The position numbers and the translations under genes are program-made. From Fuerstiella marisgermanici (GTDB taxonomy: Bacteria > Planctomycetota > Planctomycetia > Planctomycetales > Planctomycetaceae), in contig NZ_CP017641.1 of assembly GCF_001983935.1 (NCBI RefSeq), forward strand, positions 434,001-498,000: 64,000 bases of DNA. Direction: 5' to 3'. Below, in pieces: positions 16,883 through 26,343 of this stretch. The notes beneath the pieces were generated by a model. The model was not told where the DNA came from, did no database searches, and worked only from the letters and a program-made list of their open reading frames with translations. Position 1 is the stretch's first letter. Each line of letters begins with the position of its first letter.

Positions 16883-18517
16883 ATGCCCTCTGGCAACCGT
16901 ATTTGTTTCATGATCGCCGCCACACTGATGACTGCTGTTGCGCCCGGTGACGATTGCTCGGAAGATGCACGGACGACGGCGAACTCTGCAACCCCTGGAG
17001 CCTGCGAGGAGCTGGATTCCGAGAGAGCTGCGACGACGAAACGGATCAGTGTCACGATCGATCGAGGGCAGGATACTGGAGACAGCTTTGGTTCTCTGTT
17101 TGAAGTCGCCAGCACTGATGGCTCCGTCGTAATCGGTGCGGGGTTTCAGAATGGATACAACACGCGTTATCGAGCGGACAGGCATTCGCTGCAGTTTTTT
17201 GTCCGCCCCACAGATGGCAAGCGGTCTCTTAGAACCGAACAACTGCCGCGACCTAATCAACTGTGTGGGACATACATTTATGGCCGTGATGACGTTGTCC
17301 GGTCGACCTACGGAGGCGTGAAGGCTTGGGGGTCGAAGTCAAACTCGTGGAAATCAGAACGTGAAATTGGCGGTACGAATGAATCGATGCGAGTCGCTGG
17401 CAAGCTGTTGACGTTTGGTGACAGCGAAGTGCAGTTTGACGGACGCACGATCCTAAGTCGCCCGGAACAGGGTAGCTACCAGTTGTTCTTCTACGCGAAT
17501 GGCCATTTGTGTTTTTATCACGTGAATCGAGGCGGCGGTGGTTATCGAGCCTATGAAAACGACGCCGCAGGATTCAGTAAGCTGTATGCGTGCCCGTGGA
17601 CATACGACCAACCGGTTGTCGATCTTTCGACCGCCATCGTGCTCACTCTTCCTGTTGTTGGCGAAACGACTTTCGCGTGGGGGCAGTTGAACGAGCAGAT
17701 TGTTACGGGATCCAACATTGGCGGATTCTATGTCTTCGAAGAAGACAAATGGCGCACACTTCGCCAGCCAGAGCTCGGCGTCAGCTATCAACTGTATTCG
17801 ACGATGATTTTTCATGACCGTCTACTGATGGGGCAGTATCCAACAGGCCGTGTGTTTCAGTATGACGGCGCTAAGATCAGTGACCTGGCGGGCTGGCCGC
17901 CGGTGCTGGATGGCGTTTCGAAGAGTGCTCGGGAAGCTCAGACGACGGCGATTTATGGCGGCGACGTTTTTGTCGGCGTCTGGCCGTGGGGAGAACTCTG
18001 GTGCTACAACCCCGACAGTCGAGCCTGGTCGTTTGCTCAACGAATGTTTGACCATCCGGAACTTTCCAACAAGATTACTCATCCCTATGACTTAGAGAAC
18101 GAAGGCGCTGACGTTCCCAATCAATGGGGACAGCGAGTGACAAGCCTTGTTCCGAGTGGCCCGAGTTTGTTCGTTTCGACGTCTGCGAAATCGCCTTGCA
18201 ATCGGGATGCCGACAGGTTTCCGTTTCTGGAACCTGATAAATGGAAGTCGTACGGTGCGGTCTACGCGATAACAATGCCCGGCCATCTGAGTGCGCCAAC
18301 GACGTGGACGGATGGTCCAACGACTTTTGAATTCCTAGTAAGCGGCGCAGAAATTTCGATGACTCAGGATGGAAAAGAAATCGGATCAACCACGCTGACC
18401 GGGCAACTGGCAGAACGGTTGGGCTCAGGTCTTCGACTGGATAAAGATCTTAATTGGGGGCAGGGGATCTATGGACCGTTCAGAGGCAAGTCGATTCAGG
18501 GCGAGGTCCAGGAATAA
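16883..18517 (+). CDS. Large secreted protein, kelch/propeller-like, function unknown
   Basis: 544 residues from the ATG at 16883, chosen because GGAG lies eight bases upstream and the product then starts with a signal-like segment (ICFMIAATLMTAVAPGDD). The chain has repeated short motifs ending in aromatic-Gly patterns such as FFYANGHLCFYHVNRGGGG, GSNIGGFYVFEEDKWRTL, GRVFQYDGAKISDLAGWPP and GELWCYNPDSRAWSF. These resemble the blades of a kelch- or WD-like propeller, but I cannot assign a family. The last 70 residues differ and may be a beta-sandwich. Probably exported; it has no partner genes. Confidence 0.75.
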   Translation: MPSGNRICFMIAATLMTAVAPGDDCSEDARTTANSATPGACEELDSERAATTKRISVTIDRGQDTGDSFGSLFEVASTDGSVVIGAGFQNGYNTRYRADRHSLQFFVRPTDGKRSLRTEQLPRPNQLCGTYIYGRDDVVRSTYGGVKAWGSKSNSWKSEREIGGTNESMRVAGKLLTFGDSEVQFDGRTILSRPEQGSYQLFFYANGHLCFYHVNRGGGGYRAYENDAAGFSKLYACPWTYDQPVVDLSTAIVLTLPVVGETTFAWGQLNEQIVTGSNIGGFYVFEEDKWRTLRQPELGVSYQLYSTMIFHDRLLMGQYPTGRVFQYDGAKISDLAGWPPVLDGVSKSAREAQTTAIYGGDVFVGVWPWGELWCYNPDSRAWSFAQRMFDHPELSNKITHPYDLENEGADVPNQWGQRVTSLVPSGPSLFVSTSAKSPCNRDADRFPFLEPDKWKSYGAVYAITMPGHLSAPTTWTDGPTTFEFLVSGAEISMTQDGKEIGSTTLTGQLAERLGSGLRLDKDLNWGQGIYGPFRGKSIQGEVQE

Positions 18518-18697
18518 TCAATCGAGAGTCCGCCAGACAGATAACACAGACTTTCTGGCTGACCCGGATCAGCAGCTGAGAGCCTGTTCGGAGGATGAAT
18601 CCCGTCTCAGTTCAAGCCGCTTCTTGGGTGCGTTTGTTGCTTGTCGCGGCCCTGCAGACCGACTGCTGGTGTTAACTATTCGCGATGAACGAACTTT

Positions 18698-20671
18698 TCA
18701 ATGCGTCAAGTTCGAATTCGCCGGACGTTCGTGCAGGCGATTGGTCTTGTAGGCTTCGATAAGTCTTTCAAGCATCGCGAAACGGTATCCAATCCGTTGG
18801 CCTCGTTCAGTGTCGCTGGTACGCCTGGGAGAATCGAACACGCGAATGTCCTGGACCTTGGGGACAATGTCGACGCCATCGCGAATCGCCGCCTCGACCG
18901 AATCAAAGTGTGAGTGCTGTGCCAAAACGATGCGATCCGGCTCCAGCAGCAGCGTGTACCCGTGATCGCCATACGCCTCAGAGAACGCTCCGTCGATCGT
19001 GATCGCTTTGCCGCTGCGTTTCAACGGCGATTCACCGGCTTCGACTTTCACCGGAACATGACCGTTGACAATCAGTCCATCGTCGGATGCCATGCCGAAT
19101 TCATTTAACACCTTGTCGCAGAATTCGACTTCATGAATTAGTGAGAAGTAAGCGTCCTTCGTTTCTCGATGCGGCGTCTTGTCGGCGATGAAGTCTCGTT
19201 CCAGTGTCGCAATCCGGTCCTTGCCAAATAACGGTGACCTCGGACCGCTCCAGAGATACCAAAGAAAATCGAGGTCGGCTTGTTCCGAATTGACCACGGC
19301 ACGCCGAACGACCTTTTCGATTTCTTCGAACATCGCACGCCCGGCGAGTGATTGTCCATCGAGTTCAAGCGGAAGGAAGTTGCCATCGGCATCGACGGGC
19401 ACGCAACCGTGAAAGATCAAGCACTCATCCCGTCTGAGATACATGGAACCGTGCCCGACCATGAATCGCATTTGCTCGCTGAGCTTTTGGCTGCTTAGAA
19501 ACGAGTGCTTAAGGCGTGACAGGCAGAGTGATTCGTCGTCGGAAAGTTCGTAAGGATTTTTGGGATCGATTGTCGGAAAGCTGGCATCACGCAGTTCGTA
19601 AGTTTTTCCGTCAATCTCGATGGTCCCTGCTTCGTGGTTGAGCCGATGCAGCAATCGCCGATGCTCCAGATTCCAGTGCGGATTCCGTTCAATCATTTGT
19701 CCTTCAAGCTTGAATTGCATCACGGCAGCCGCCTTTTGCATTCTCGCGACGACAATCTTTGGCCGCATGCCTTCGCGCTGAGGCATGAAGTGTTCAGCCG
19801 GGTCGTCGGCGTACACCGTTTGAGCAAGGTGTTCCAACGGCGTCAGTGGTACGCTGTAGCCTTCGTCCAACTGGCCCAACCGACGGTAACGCAGTGACAC
19901 TCGCAGAACTGTGCAAATCAACGCTTCGTGGCCCAGCGACGCGCCCAACCACAGGACATCGTGGTTGCCCCAAATGAATTCGACGTTGGGCTGCTGCCGA
20001 AGGTACTCCATCACACGATCACCTCGTGGCCCTCGGTCCCAAAGGTCGCCCGCAATGATCAATTCATCAACGGCAAGGTTGCGAATCAAACGTCCCAGCA
20101 GATGGATGAGGTGCAATGCGCGATCGCGTCGCACGAGTTCATCAAGCATGGCGCCGACAAACTCGGGGCCACGCTCGGTCGACGGTGCGTGCATGATCTC
20201 AAGCAACAGTTCCCGGTACTCAGCAGGGAACACATTCGTCGCGAGCCGCAGGCTGAAGTTCGAGACGAGGTATCGCAGCAATTCGAGCTGCGGCATAAGC
20301 ATCCGCAGCGCGTATGCACGAATTTCGTCTGGCTGCGTCAGTGTGGCACCAACGCGTTTGGTCACTTCGGCGGGATAAAACGTGAGCTTTAGAAACTCCT
20401 CCCGCGCAGTAGCGTCCATCGTTTCAGCGAACAATTCTTCAACCAGTGGACGCAACGTACCCGATGCGTTGTTGATCACGTGTTGAAGTTTTTTGTCTTC
20501 GCCGTGAATGTCACTAATGACGTGCACGACGCCTTTAGGAAGCGTTCGCACGGCTGCAAGCCGCGCCGATTCAGCGATCGCAGCATCAATGTTGGGATAC
20601 TCTAAGGCCAGCAACTCCAGCATCGAGAGATCGGCTTCGGGACGTTTGAACGAATGGGATGTCGTCTGCAT
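18698..20671 (-). CDS. fbp: Fructose-1,6-bisphosphatase class III
   Basis: 657 residues, the usual length for the class III (Firmicutes-type) enzyme, EC 3.1.3.11, which removes the 1-phosphate of fructose 1,6-bisphosphate in gluconeogenesis. It has the calcineurin-like metallophosphatase signatures: SDIHGE at 53-58, GDLWDRGPRGD at 208-218 and GNHD at 235-238, plus MVGHGSMYLRRDECLIFHGCVP and VNGHVPVK toward the C-terminus. These residues bind the two divalent metals. It is soluble and cytoplasmic. The gene stands alone, with 180 bp to the convergent secreted-protein gene and 357 bp upstream. Confidence 0.95.
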   Translation of the reverse strand: MQTTSHSFKRPEADLSMLELLALEYPNIDAAIAESARLAAVRTLPKGVVHVISDIHGEDKKLQHVINNASGTLRPLVEELFAETMDATAREEFLKLTFYPAEVTKRVGATLTQPDEIRAYALRMLMPQLELLRYLVSNFSLRLATNVFPAEYRELLLEIMHAPSTERGPEFVGAMLDELVRRDRALHLIHLLGRLIRNLAVDELIIAGDLWDRGPRGDRVMEYLRQQPNVEFIWGNHDVLWLGASLGHEALICTVLRVSLRYRRLGQLDEGYSVPLTPLEHLAQTVYADDPAEHFMPQREGMRPKIVVARMQKAAAVMQFKLEGQMIERNPHWNLEHRRLLHRLNHEAGTIEIDGKTYELRDASFPTIDPKNPYELSDDESLCLSRLKHSFLSSQKLSEQMRFMVGHGSMYLRRDECLIFHGCVPVDADGNFLPLELDGQSLAGRAMFEEIEKVVRRAVVNSEQADLDFLWYLWSGPRSPLFGKDRIATLERDFIADKTPHRETKDAYFSLIHEVEFCDKVLNEFGMASDDGLIVNGHVPVKVEAGESPLKRSGKAITIDGAFSEAYGDHGYTLLLEPDRIVLAQHSHFDSVEAAIRDGVDIVPKVQDIRVFDSPRRTSDTERGQRIGYRFAMLERLIEAYKTNRLHERPANSNLTH

Positions 20672-21028
20672 GCTATGAGTTGGAGTGGGAGAAGCGATAG
20701 GTAAACGGACGTGCGACGATGGATCGCTGATTCGTTCGTGAGTATACGGATGGAGGACTCGTGTTTCGAACTGCGCGACGGCAATTTGTGGGCAGTTGTT
20801 TCAGCTTTGAAGATGTTCACTGTGCGGACTGGAATGAAGTTCCGTGCTGACTTTTCGCGGCTTCTGGCCCGCTTTCCTGGTCGCTTGAGCTGAACCCGTA
20901 GCGTTGTTGCATCCACTTTTTGTTGTATGGCGGACGCATGCCTGATCGAAGCGGCCCCGTTGCCGGAATGCGAGAATTAGATCGATCGCAAGAGCCAAGG
21001 TTTTCGTTTGTGGCTCTTTTTGAATCTC
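20672..21028. other. Spacer upstream of fbp, with a terminator-like hairpin
   Basis: 357 bp between the end of the esterase-sulfatase gene and the start of fbp, both leftward. Apart from the hairpin at 20990-21018 I see no gene or regulatory element. Confidence 0.5.
20990..21018 (-). terminator. Terminator-like hairpin after the esterase-sulfatase gene
   Basis: An 8-bp stem AAGAGCCA / TGGCTCTT with a 13-nt loop lies about 10 bp past the stop codon of the leftward gene ending at 21029. On the minus strand the run of T after the stem is short, so termination may be partial. Confidence 0.55.
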
Positions 21029-23233
21029 TTACTCGCCGCTGGCCGTGCTGGTCAGACGGTCGATCCACATAGCATGTTGTGTCTTGATCGCGGTCATTGA
21101 AGGATCGTCTGCGAGGTTATGCCACTCGTTTGGATCCTTGTCATGATCGTAAAGTTCCTCCGAACCGTCGACGTAGCGAATATAACGCCACCGCTCCGAC
21201 CGAACGGTGTGGTTGCCAGCTTTCGTCGATGTGAGTGCGGGCCGTTCCCATTCGTCATTTGGGTTCTCAAGTAGTTGTCGAAAACTCAAGCCCTGAAGGC
21301 CATTGGGCGGTTTCAGTTCGCAGAGATCTGCAAGAGTCGGGTAAATGTCGATCAGCCCGACCGTTCGTTTGCAGACGCTGCCGTTGCCGGGGGCGTTCGG
21401 AGTTCGCACGATCAGCAAACTTCGGGTCGATTCTTCCCATGGCATCCATTTTCGCCAGTGGTGCTTTTCTCCTAAATGCCAGCCGTGATCAGAACACAGG
21501 ACGACGATTGTATTGTCCGCGTAGGGACTCTTGTCGAGCTTGTCCAGAACCTGACCGACACAGTCGTCGATCAATGCAACACAGGCATGGTAAGCGTGAA
21601 CAAGTTCTCGCCGGTATGTCGGGCTGTACTGCCTGACTGCCTCTTCTGCAATCAGCTTGCTCCGGTCGAGAACCCATCGACGTCCGATTTCAGGCACGTC
21701 ATCCAGATCGTTCTCCAGTACGTTCGGAAGTGTCAGGCTGTCTCGGTCGAACTGTTCGAAGTAGCGTTTCGGCGCCGTCATCGGTGTGTGCGGTTTATAG
21801 AAACCCAGTGACAGGAAGAACGGCTGGTCGTAGTCGTGGTTGAGTTTTTCGATTCCCCAGGCAGCGATTTGCTCATCGGGCATTTCCCCTTTTTCGATGT
21901 CGAGCGCGGCCCAGGCAAGTGAATCCTGGGCGTCTTTGCCGAACCGTTTCTTGAACTGCCGACCGTCGGGAGGTTCCGGTCCCCAACGAAGTGTTTTTGG
22001 ACCGATCTCGTCCCAGTACACCTTCTTGCCGTGGTCGTTGTGGTAAATCTTCCCCATGCACATCGTGCGATAACCGTACTCCCGAAACCAAACCGGCATG
22101 TGCTTCGCCTGATGGTAAGCGGGGCTGGCCGACTTCGACGAATTGTTGTAGATGCCGGTCTTCGATGCGTACATGCCCGTCATAAACGAGGCTCGCGACG
22201 CATAGCACAACGCCACCTGACAATGGGCGTTGCTGAACAGGACGCTCTGTTTTGCGAACCGATCGAGATTCGGAGTTTGTGCGTCAGGGTTGCCGCCAAG
22301 GCATCCGACCCAGTCGTTGAGATCATCGACGGTAATGAACAGCACGTTGGGCTTGTCGATTTTATCTTTCCTGGGCGCCGCTGGCATTTTTACGGGCTTG
22401 GGTATGGGAAGGTCCCGCATGGCGACCGAGTACCGTTCTCCCAATAGCAGTTGGCTGGCCGTGTCGAAGTGTGTGCCGGGATCAGAGGTCTTCGTGCCCT
22501 CAGACGAAACCAGCCCTACGCTTGCACTTTCCGCCGCAACCTTCTGGATCGCCTCGCGGACAGTATCGCGTTTGCCGTTGTCGAAGACTTCGCCAACCAC
22601 AACGGGGAGATCGGGCACACCGACGTCTTCACGGATGCGGCCGATTAGTTCGTTCAACCGGCGATGGTAAATATCGGTGCTTGACTTTGAATCGGATTCG
22701 CCCTGATGCCACAGCAAGCCGCGAATCGTAAATCGGTCGCCCCGTTGGCTTAGCTGCGTCGTCGCCAATTGAATGGTTTCGACAAAGTCACGATAACGCG
22801 GCCCCTGGCTTTCTTTGTCTGACGGCACACCAGGCTTCCAGTCGGAGCGCAGATTTGTGCCGCCTTTCGAGCCTTTAATCAAGGCAATTTTGCGGTTCGG
22901 GTCGGCCTTCAGCATTGAACGAGCAAACCCAATTTCGGGGCCGAACGTTGGCGAAGGAAGTTCGCGTTTGAATTTCGGCGGCACACTGAACCCGGGTGCG
23001 AGGTTCTGCCAGCCATCGCTTGTGCGAGGCACACTCCGATAGAAAATGATCGCCTGGTCCATCGGCCCCTTCAGGTCTTCTGGCAACTCGCTGACGAGTC
23101 CACGTCCATCCATGTTGGACTGGCCTGCGAGAAGATAAACATCGTAGTCGTCGGCCGCGCAAATCGGCTGCAAAGTCAGGACAATGCAAGCCACGGCCGC
23201 TTTGCGAGTCAGCGTTGAAAGAGTCTGAGGCAT
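21029..23233 (-). CDS. Secreted fusion: SGNH carbohydrate esterase + sulfatase
   Basis: 734 residues with a signal peptide to about residue 27. Residues 30-275 are a sialate-O-acetylesterase-like (CE6/SASA) SGNH domain: LAGQSNMDGRG with nucleophile Ser39, GLLWHQGESD at 172-181 and DPGTHFD at 251-257 with the catalytic His255. Residues 294-734 are a type I sulfatase: NVLFITVDDLNDWVGCLGG, CYASR at 343-347, CMGKIYH, SLGFYKPHTP, CSDHGWHLGEKHHWRKW. The Cys of CxP/AxR is converted to formylglycine; here Pro is Ala, a tolerated variant. It resembles iduronate/choline-type sulfatases. The fusion would remove acetyl and sulfate groups from the same algal polysaccharide. It is followed upstream, 114 bp away and in the same direction, by another sulfatase. 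Confidence 0.93.
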   Translation of the reverse strand: MPQTLSTLTRKAAVACIVLTLQPICAADDYDVYLLAGQSNMDGRGLVSELPEDLKGPMDQAIIFYRSVPRTSDGWQNLAPGFSVPPKFKRELPSPTFGPEIGFARSMLKADPNRKIALIKGSKGGTNLRSDWKPGVPSDKESQGPRYRDFVETIQLATTQLSQRGDRFTIRGLLWHQGESDSKSSTDIYHRRLNELIGRIREDVGVPDLPVVVGEVFDNGKRDTVREAIQKVAAESASVGLVSSEGTKTSDPGTHFDTASQLLLGERYSVAMRDLPIPKPVKMPAAPRKDKIDKPNVLFITVDDLNDWVGCLGGNPDAQTPNLDRFAKQSVLFSNAHCQVALCYASRASFMTGMYASKTGIYNNSSKSASPAYHQAKHMPVWFREYGYRTMCMGKIYHNDHGKKVYWDEIGPKTLRWGPEPPDGRQFKKRFGKDAQDSLAWAALDIEKGEMPDEQIAAWGIEKLNHDYDQPFFLSLGFYKPHTPMTAPKRYFEQFDRDSLTLPNVLENDLDDVPEIGRRWVLDRSKLIAEEAVRQYSPTYRRELVHAYHACVALIDDCVGQVLDKLDKSPYADNTIVVLCSDHGWHLGEKHHWRKWMPWEESTRSLLIVRTPNAPGNGSVCKRTVGLIDIYPTLADLCELKPPNGLQGLSFRQLLENPNDEWERPALTSTKAGNHTVRSERWRYIRYVDGSEELYDHDKDPNEWHNLADDPSMTAIKTQHAMWIDRLTSTASGE

Positions 23234-23346
23234 TGCGTTTTCTATCTTTCGTGAGCACCCGGGACGCTATCGACCGGGCGATTATTCGATTCGGGAAGGC
23301 TTCGGCGAACCTGATACTGCAACCGACTGAGGGCTGGAGTTGGCGA

Positions 23347-24771
23347 TCAATACCGATAGTCGGCTCCGTCGCGACTTCGCTGGCAACTCGCTTCCAGTTC
23401 TTCCAGCTGTTTGCGAAGTCGCATTGTCTGTTCTGGCTGTTCAGCCGATAGGTCGTGTTTCTCGAAGGGGGCTTTCGCGAGATCATAAAGACGTACGCGA
23501 CCGTCCTTTTTTGCTTCCTGAAGCAGCTTCCAGTCACCTGAAATGATTGCTTTGCCGTCGATGCCTTTGTGCAGCCTTCGATACCCCAAGAACAGGCTTC
23601 GATCTCGATGTTTGACCTCACCGCGAATCACGGGCATCAGGTCAATTCCATCGATCGGGCGAGATGTCTTTCCGGACCTGGAATCACCCACAATGGATGC
23701 GACGGTCGGCAGGAAATCCACGGTACTGCATCGCACGTCGGTAGACGTGTCTGCTGGAATTACGGCGGGCCATTCAGCACAGGCAGGAACCAAAACGCCA
23801 CCTTCAAACATGGTGTGTTTGTGGCCTTTGAAAGGGCCGGCAGAAGCGACACCTTTTTTTGCCAGTCCGTCGGACGGGCCGTTGTCGCTGCAGAAGAAGA
23901 CCACGGTATTCTTGTCGATCCCCAACTCCCGCAGCTTTGTTCTTAGGCGGCCAATCTGTTGATCCATAGCTGTGATGCAGCCGTAGTAGTTCTTCCGTTT
24001 GTTGCCCGCTGTGGGGTATAGTTTTTTGAACTCATCGCCAGCGACAACCGGTTCGTGAGGAGCGTGGAACCAGACCGTTGCGAGAAATGGTTTGCTCTGG
24101 TTCGCCTCGATGAACGGAATCACACGATCCATGATGATGCGGCTGTCGTCACCAGAAAGGTTCTCTTTCGCTTCGTCACCGTTGTGAACGTATGGGAAGC
24201 CACCTTTCCATGGACCGCCCGGCTCGCCACCAAAACTGTCCCAATCGTCGGGTGTGACTGTCGGATTCCAGGTCGGTACAGCGCTGGTTGTGGCAAAGTA
24301 TTCGTCGAAACCATGATGTGATGGCGGCGAATAGAAACCTCGCGTACCGACTTCGTCCGGCTTCACCCAGCCGACGTGCCACTTGCCAAAGAACCCCGTC
24401 GCATACTTTTTCTTCTTCAACATTTCTGCGATCGTGATTTCTCCAACACGCATGCCGCCTGTGTGAGCGGCCAGGATTCCGAATCGGAACGGGTAACGTC
24501 CCGTCAGACAACTTCCTCGCGTCGGGGAACAAAGTGGTGCGGCGGCGTAAAAGCGGTTGAAGCGAATTCCGGCGGATGCCATCGCGTCAAGGTGAGGAGT
24601 CTTAACGACATCGTTGCCGTTGAAGCCGACATCGCCCCACCCCTGATCGTCGCTCATCAGCAGGATGATATTGGGCGACGCACTGTCTGAGTTTGCGGCG
24701 CACGATTTCGACGACGGCACCGCCAGCATGGCGGCAAGAACTGTGATGGAGATGAGCGATTGATGAATCAT
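23347..24771 (-). CDS. Secreted type I sulfatase
   Basis: 474 residues from the ATG at 24769-24771; a longer start would put a hydrophilic stretch before the signal peptide, and AAGG lies just upstream of the chosen one. Signal peptide to about residue 25. Motifs of formylglycine sulfatases: PNIILLMSDDQGWGDVGFNGN with the two metal-binding Asp, PLCSPTRGSCLTGRYPFR with the formylglycine site CSPTR (81-85), ATGFFGKWHVG, VWFHAPHEPVV and FFCSDNGPSDG. The enzyme hydrolyses sulfate esters outside the cytoplasm and needs formylglycine-generating enzyme, which is not in this window. Same direction as the esterase-sulfatase gene that follows it, so co-transcription is possible. Confidence 0.95.
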   Translation of the reverse strand: MIHQSLISITVLAAMLAVPSSKSCAANSDSASPNIILLMSDDQGWGDVGFNGNDVVKTPHLDAMASAGIRFNRFYAAAPLCSPTRGSCLTGRYPFRFGILAAHTGGMRVGEITIAEMLKKKKYATGFFGKWHVGWVKPDEVGTRGFYSPPSHHGFDEYFATTSAVPTWNPTVTPDDWDSFGGEPGGPWKGGFPYVHNGDEAKENLSGDDSRIIMDRVIPFIEANQSKPFLATVWFHAPHEPVVAGDEFKKLYPTAGNKRKNYYGCITAMDQQIGRLRTKLRELGIDKNTVVFFCSDNGPSDGLAKKGVASAGPFKGHKHTMFEGGVLVPACAEWPAVIPADTSTDVRCSTVDFLPTVASIVGDSRSGKTSRPIDGIDLMPVIRGEVKHRDRSLFLGYRRLHKGIDGKAIISGDWKLLQEAKKDGRVRLYDLAKAPFEKHDLSAEQPEQTMRLRKQLEELEASCQRSRDGADYRY

Positions 24772-25112
24772 TGCCGCCTTCGCTGGTGCCGGATTAGGTA
24801 TTCGGTGAGTTATGGCCTGCCCCATAGTAATTCGCAACCCGTGATCGCCCAGCTTCGTTGGGACCTGGCTCACCGAAAAGGCCGGAATTTGAGCACGAAC
24901 AGCCGCGATGAAGCTGAAATCGGAGGTCCCGACTGGTCAGCAGGTGGTCGACAAGCGATTCGAAAAGTGCGGGAACTGCATGTCGATGGAGGATCAATCG
25001 CGCACTTGACGCAGCGCAATGGCGAATGACTACGCCCGCAAGTTTAGAGCCATCACCGTACACGGAGATGCTAAACCGGACATCCTGCGCCGCTGCGATT
25101 CCGCATCCGTCG
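24772..25112. other. Intergenic region, no gene recognised
   Basis: 341 bp upstream of the sulfatase and downstream of the ImmA/IrrE gene. I see no feature other than the presumed sulfatase promoter. Confidence 0.5.
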
Positions 25113-25853
25113 CTAAAACAGAAGCATCTGGCCCACAAACCGATCTTTACCCGCAAAGATCTGTTTTGAACCCTGCGGAATGAAGATGATGTCCATGCGA
25201 TGCAGCCGGACAACGAGGTTCGAGATCGTCACCTGAGCTCGCTCGGCAAGCTCGTACAGGTCGCTCCAATTGGTGACGTCGATATCCTGCACAGCGTCGC
25301 GAATCAGCCAGGATGGCATCAACAGCGAAGACTGATAGCGATCGACCGCGCTTTTGACTTCCGGCGTATCCTGCCCGGCCGTCAGATGGCGATACAATTC
25401 GAAGTACCGATCATCGTAGACAGCTCGATTCAGCACCTCCACCAGAATACTATTGTCGGCCGTCTGTCGGCGGACGACGCTGTCCTGTATATCAAAACCT
25501 GGCAAACGTGGATGATGTAAACTGGTGCGATCGATATCGATGTCCCAGTGACCGGCTTCGTGGCCAATTGTGCTGCGTTCCAGCCCCGGCTTTTCGGCAA
25601 AGAGATTCAGGTGGCGACTGTTCAGCACAATCCGTTTTTGTTCGGGCACCAGACCAGCCAGGATTTGTTCGCCCTCGCGTTCGTCGATATCGATCCAGTC
25701 GAAATCCAGCTTCAGAACCTGTTCGACAATGTTCTCCACCGGCACAGGTAACTTAACGGACGTGCCACTAAGTTGTTCGTACTGACGAATGCGCATCGCC
25801 GTGATCTCGTCAATCACTGAGGTGCTAATGTCGGAAAGATCAAATCGTCGCAT
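25113..25853 (-). CDS. ImmA/IrrE family metallopeptidase
   Basis: 246 residues. The zinc-protease motif is STIGHEAGHWDID, with His98, Glu99 and His102. Downstream is the family segment YQSSLLMPSWLIRDAV, followed by a helical region (WSDLYELAERAQVTISNLVVRLHRM) that usually recognises the partner regulator. ImmA/IrrE proteins cut or inactivate an XRE-type repressor on a stress or DNA-damage signal. The XRE gene lies 91 bp upstream in the same direction, so the two form a likely repressor/anti-repressor pair. The sequence between them holds a small hairpin (GACGCC/GGCGTC near 25909-25924). Nothing nearby shows what the pair controls beyond itself. Confidence 0.9.
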   Translation of the reverse strand: MRRFDLSDISTSVIDEITAMRIRQYEQLSGTSVKLPVPVENIVEQVLKLDFDWIDIDEREGEQILAGLVPEQKRIVLNSRHLNLFAEKPGLERSTIGHEAGHWDIDIDRTSLHHPRLPGFDIQDSVVRRQTADNSILVEVLNRAVYDDRYFELYRHLTAGQDTPEVKSAVDRYQSSLLMPSWLIRDAVQDIDVTNWSDLYELAERAQVTISNLVVRLHRMDIIFIPQGSKQIFAGKDRFVGQMLLF

Positions 25854-25944
25854 GCCGAACGGACTCCATACCAGTCGACGTGGTGAAGAAAAACGAAGGC
25901 GCTGTCAGGACGCCTGCCGGCGTCTTCATTTGCGGCCGAACTAT

Positions 25945-26331
25945 TTATCGAGCCTTCCGGCGGCGCAGGTCCTCCGATGTATCGTCCTTCGCACTGCTGT
26001 CGGTTGCTGTTTCCAAACCATTCAGCAGTCCTTCCAGATCGCTGTCCGACATCTGGATAATACGCCGAAAGATACCGGGCTTCGCCAAAATCCGTTCTCG
26101 GTACGTATCCGGAATTCGTCGCGCAAGCAGTAGTAACTCGTCCGCGTCGGCTTGCAGTGCCTTTGCAATTTTTTGCAGCGTGTCTTCGCGCGGCGTCTGC
26201 TCTGCATCCAGCCGGTCGTTTTCTACGCGGCTAAGATAAGTGAAGTTAATCCCAACTTTTTCGGCAAGCTGCCGTTGGGTCATATTGCGTTCTTTGCGAA
26301 TCTCGCGGATCCGCTGGCCAACCGTGGTCAT
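25945..26331 (-). CDS. XRE-family helix-turn-helix regulator
   Basis: 128 residues from the ATG at 26329-26331. This start is chosen over a frame 150 nt longer because a perfect AAGGAG lies seven bases upstream. Residues 1-65 are an HTH_3 domain: GQRIREIRKERNMTQRQLAEKVGINFTYLSRVENDRLDAEQTPRED with the recognition helix around INFTYLSRVEN. The rest is helical and ends in a basic tail (RRRKAR). It should bind DNA as a dimer and repress its own operon, with the adjacent ImmA/IrrE protease as anti-repressor. The operon is divergent in no sense from its neighbours: ThiC upstream is also leftward and ends 262 bp away. Confidence 0.92.
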   Translation of the reverse strand: MTTVGQRIREIRKERNMTQRQLAEKVGINFTYLSRVENDRLDAEQTPREDTLQKIAKALQADADELLLLARRIPDTYRERILAKPGIFRRIIQMSDSDLEGLLNGLETATDSSAKDDTSEDLRRRKAR

Positions 26332-26337
26332 GTTTCG

Positions 26338-26343
26338 CTCCTT
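26338..26343 (-). promoter_or_regulatory. Ribosome-binding site that fixes the XRE start
   Basis: AAGGAG on the minus strand, six bases before the ATG at 26331. It supports the 128-residue product over the longer frame starting at 26481. Confidence 0.8.

Noticed and set aside
16643-17260. 205-codon open frame on the minus strand
   Set aside because: Antisense to the start of the secreted protein gene at 16883; no motif or ribosome-binding site.
25909-25924. Terminator between XRE and ImmA genes
   Set aside because: The stem GACGCC/GGCGTC lacks a following T-run on the minus strand; both genes could still be on one mRNA.
25113-26331. Classical toxin-antitoxin or phage defence locus
   Set aside because: Only regulator and protease genes; no toxin, integrase or effector gene nearby.
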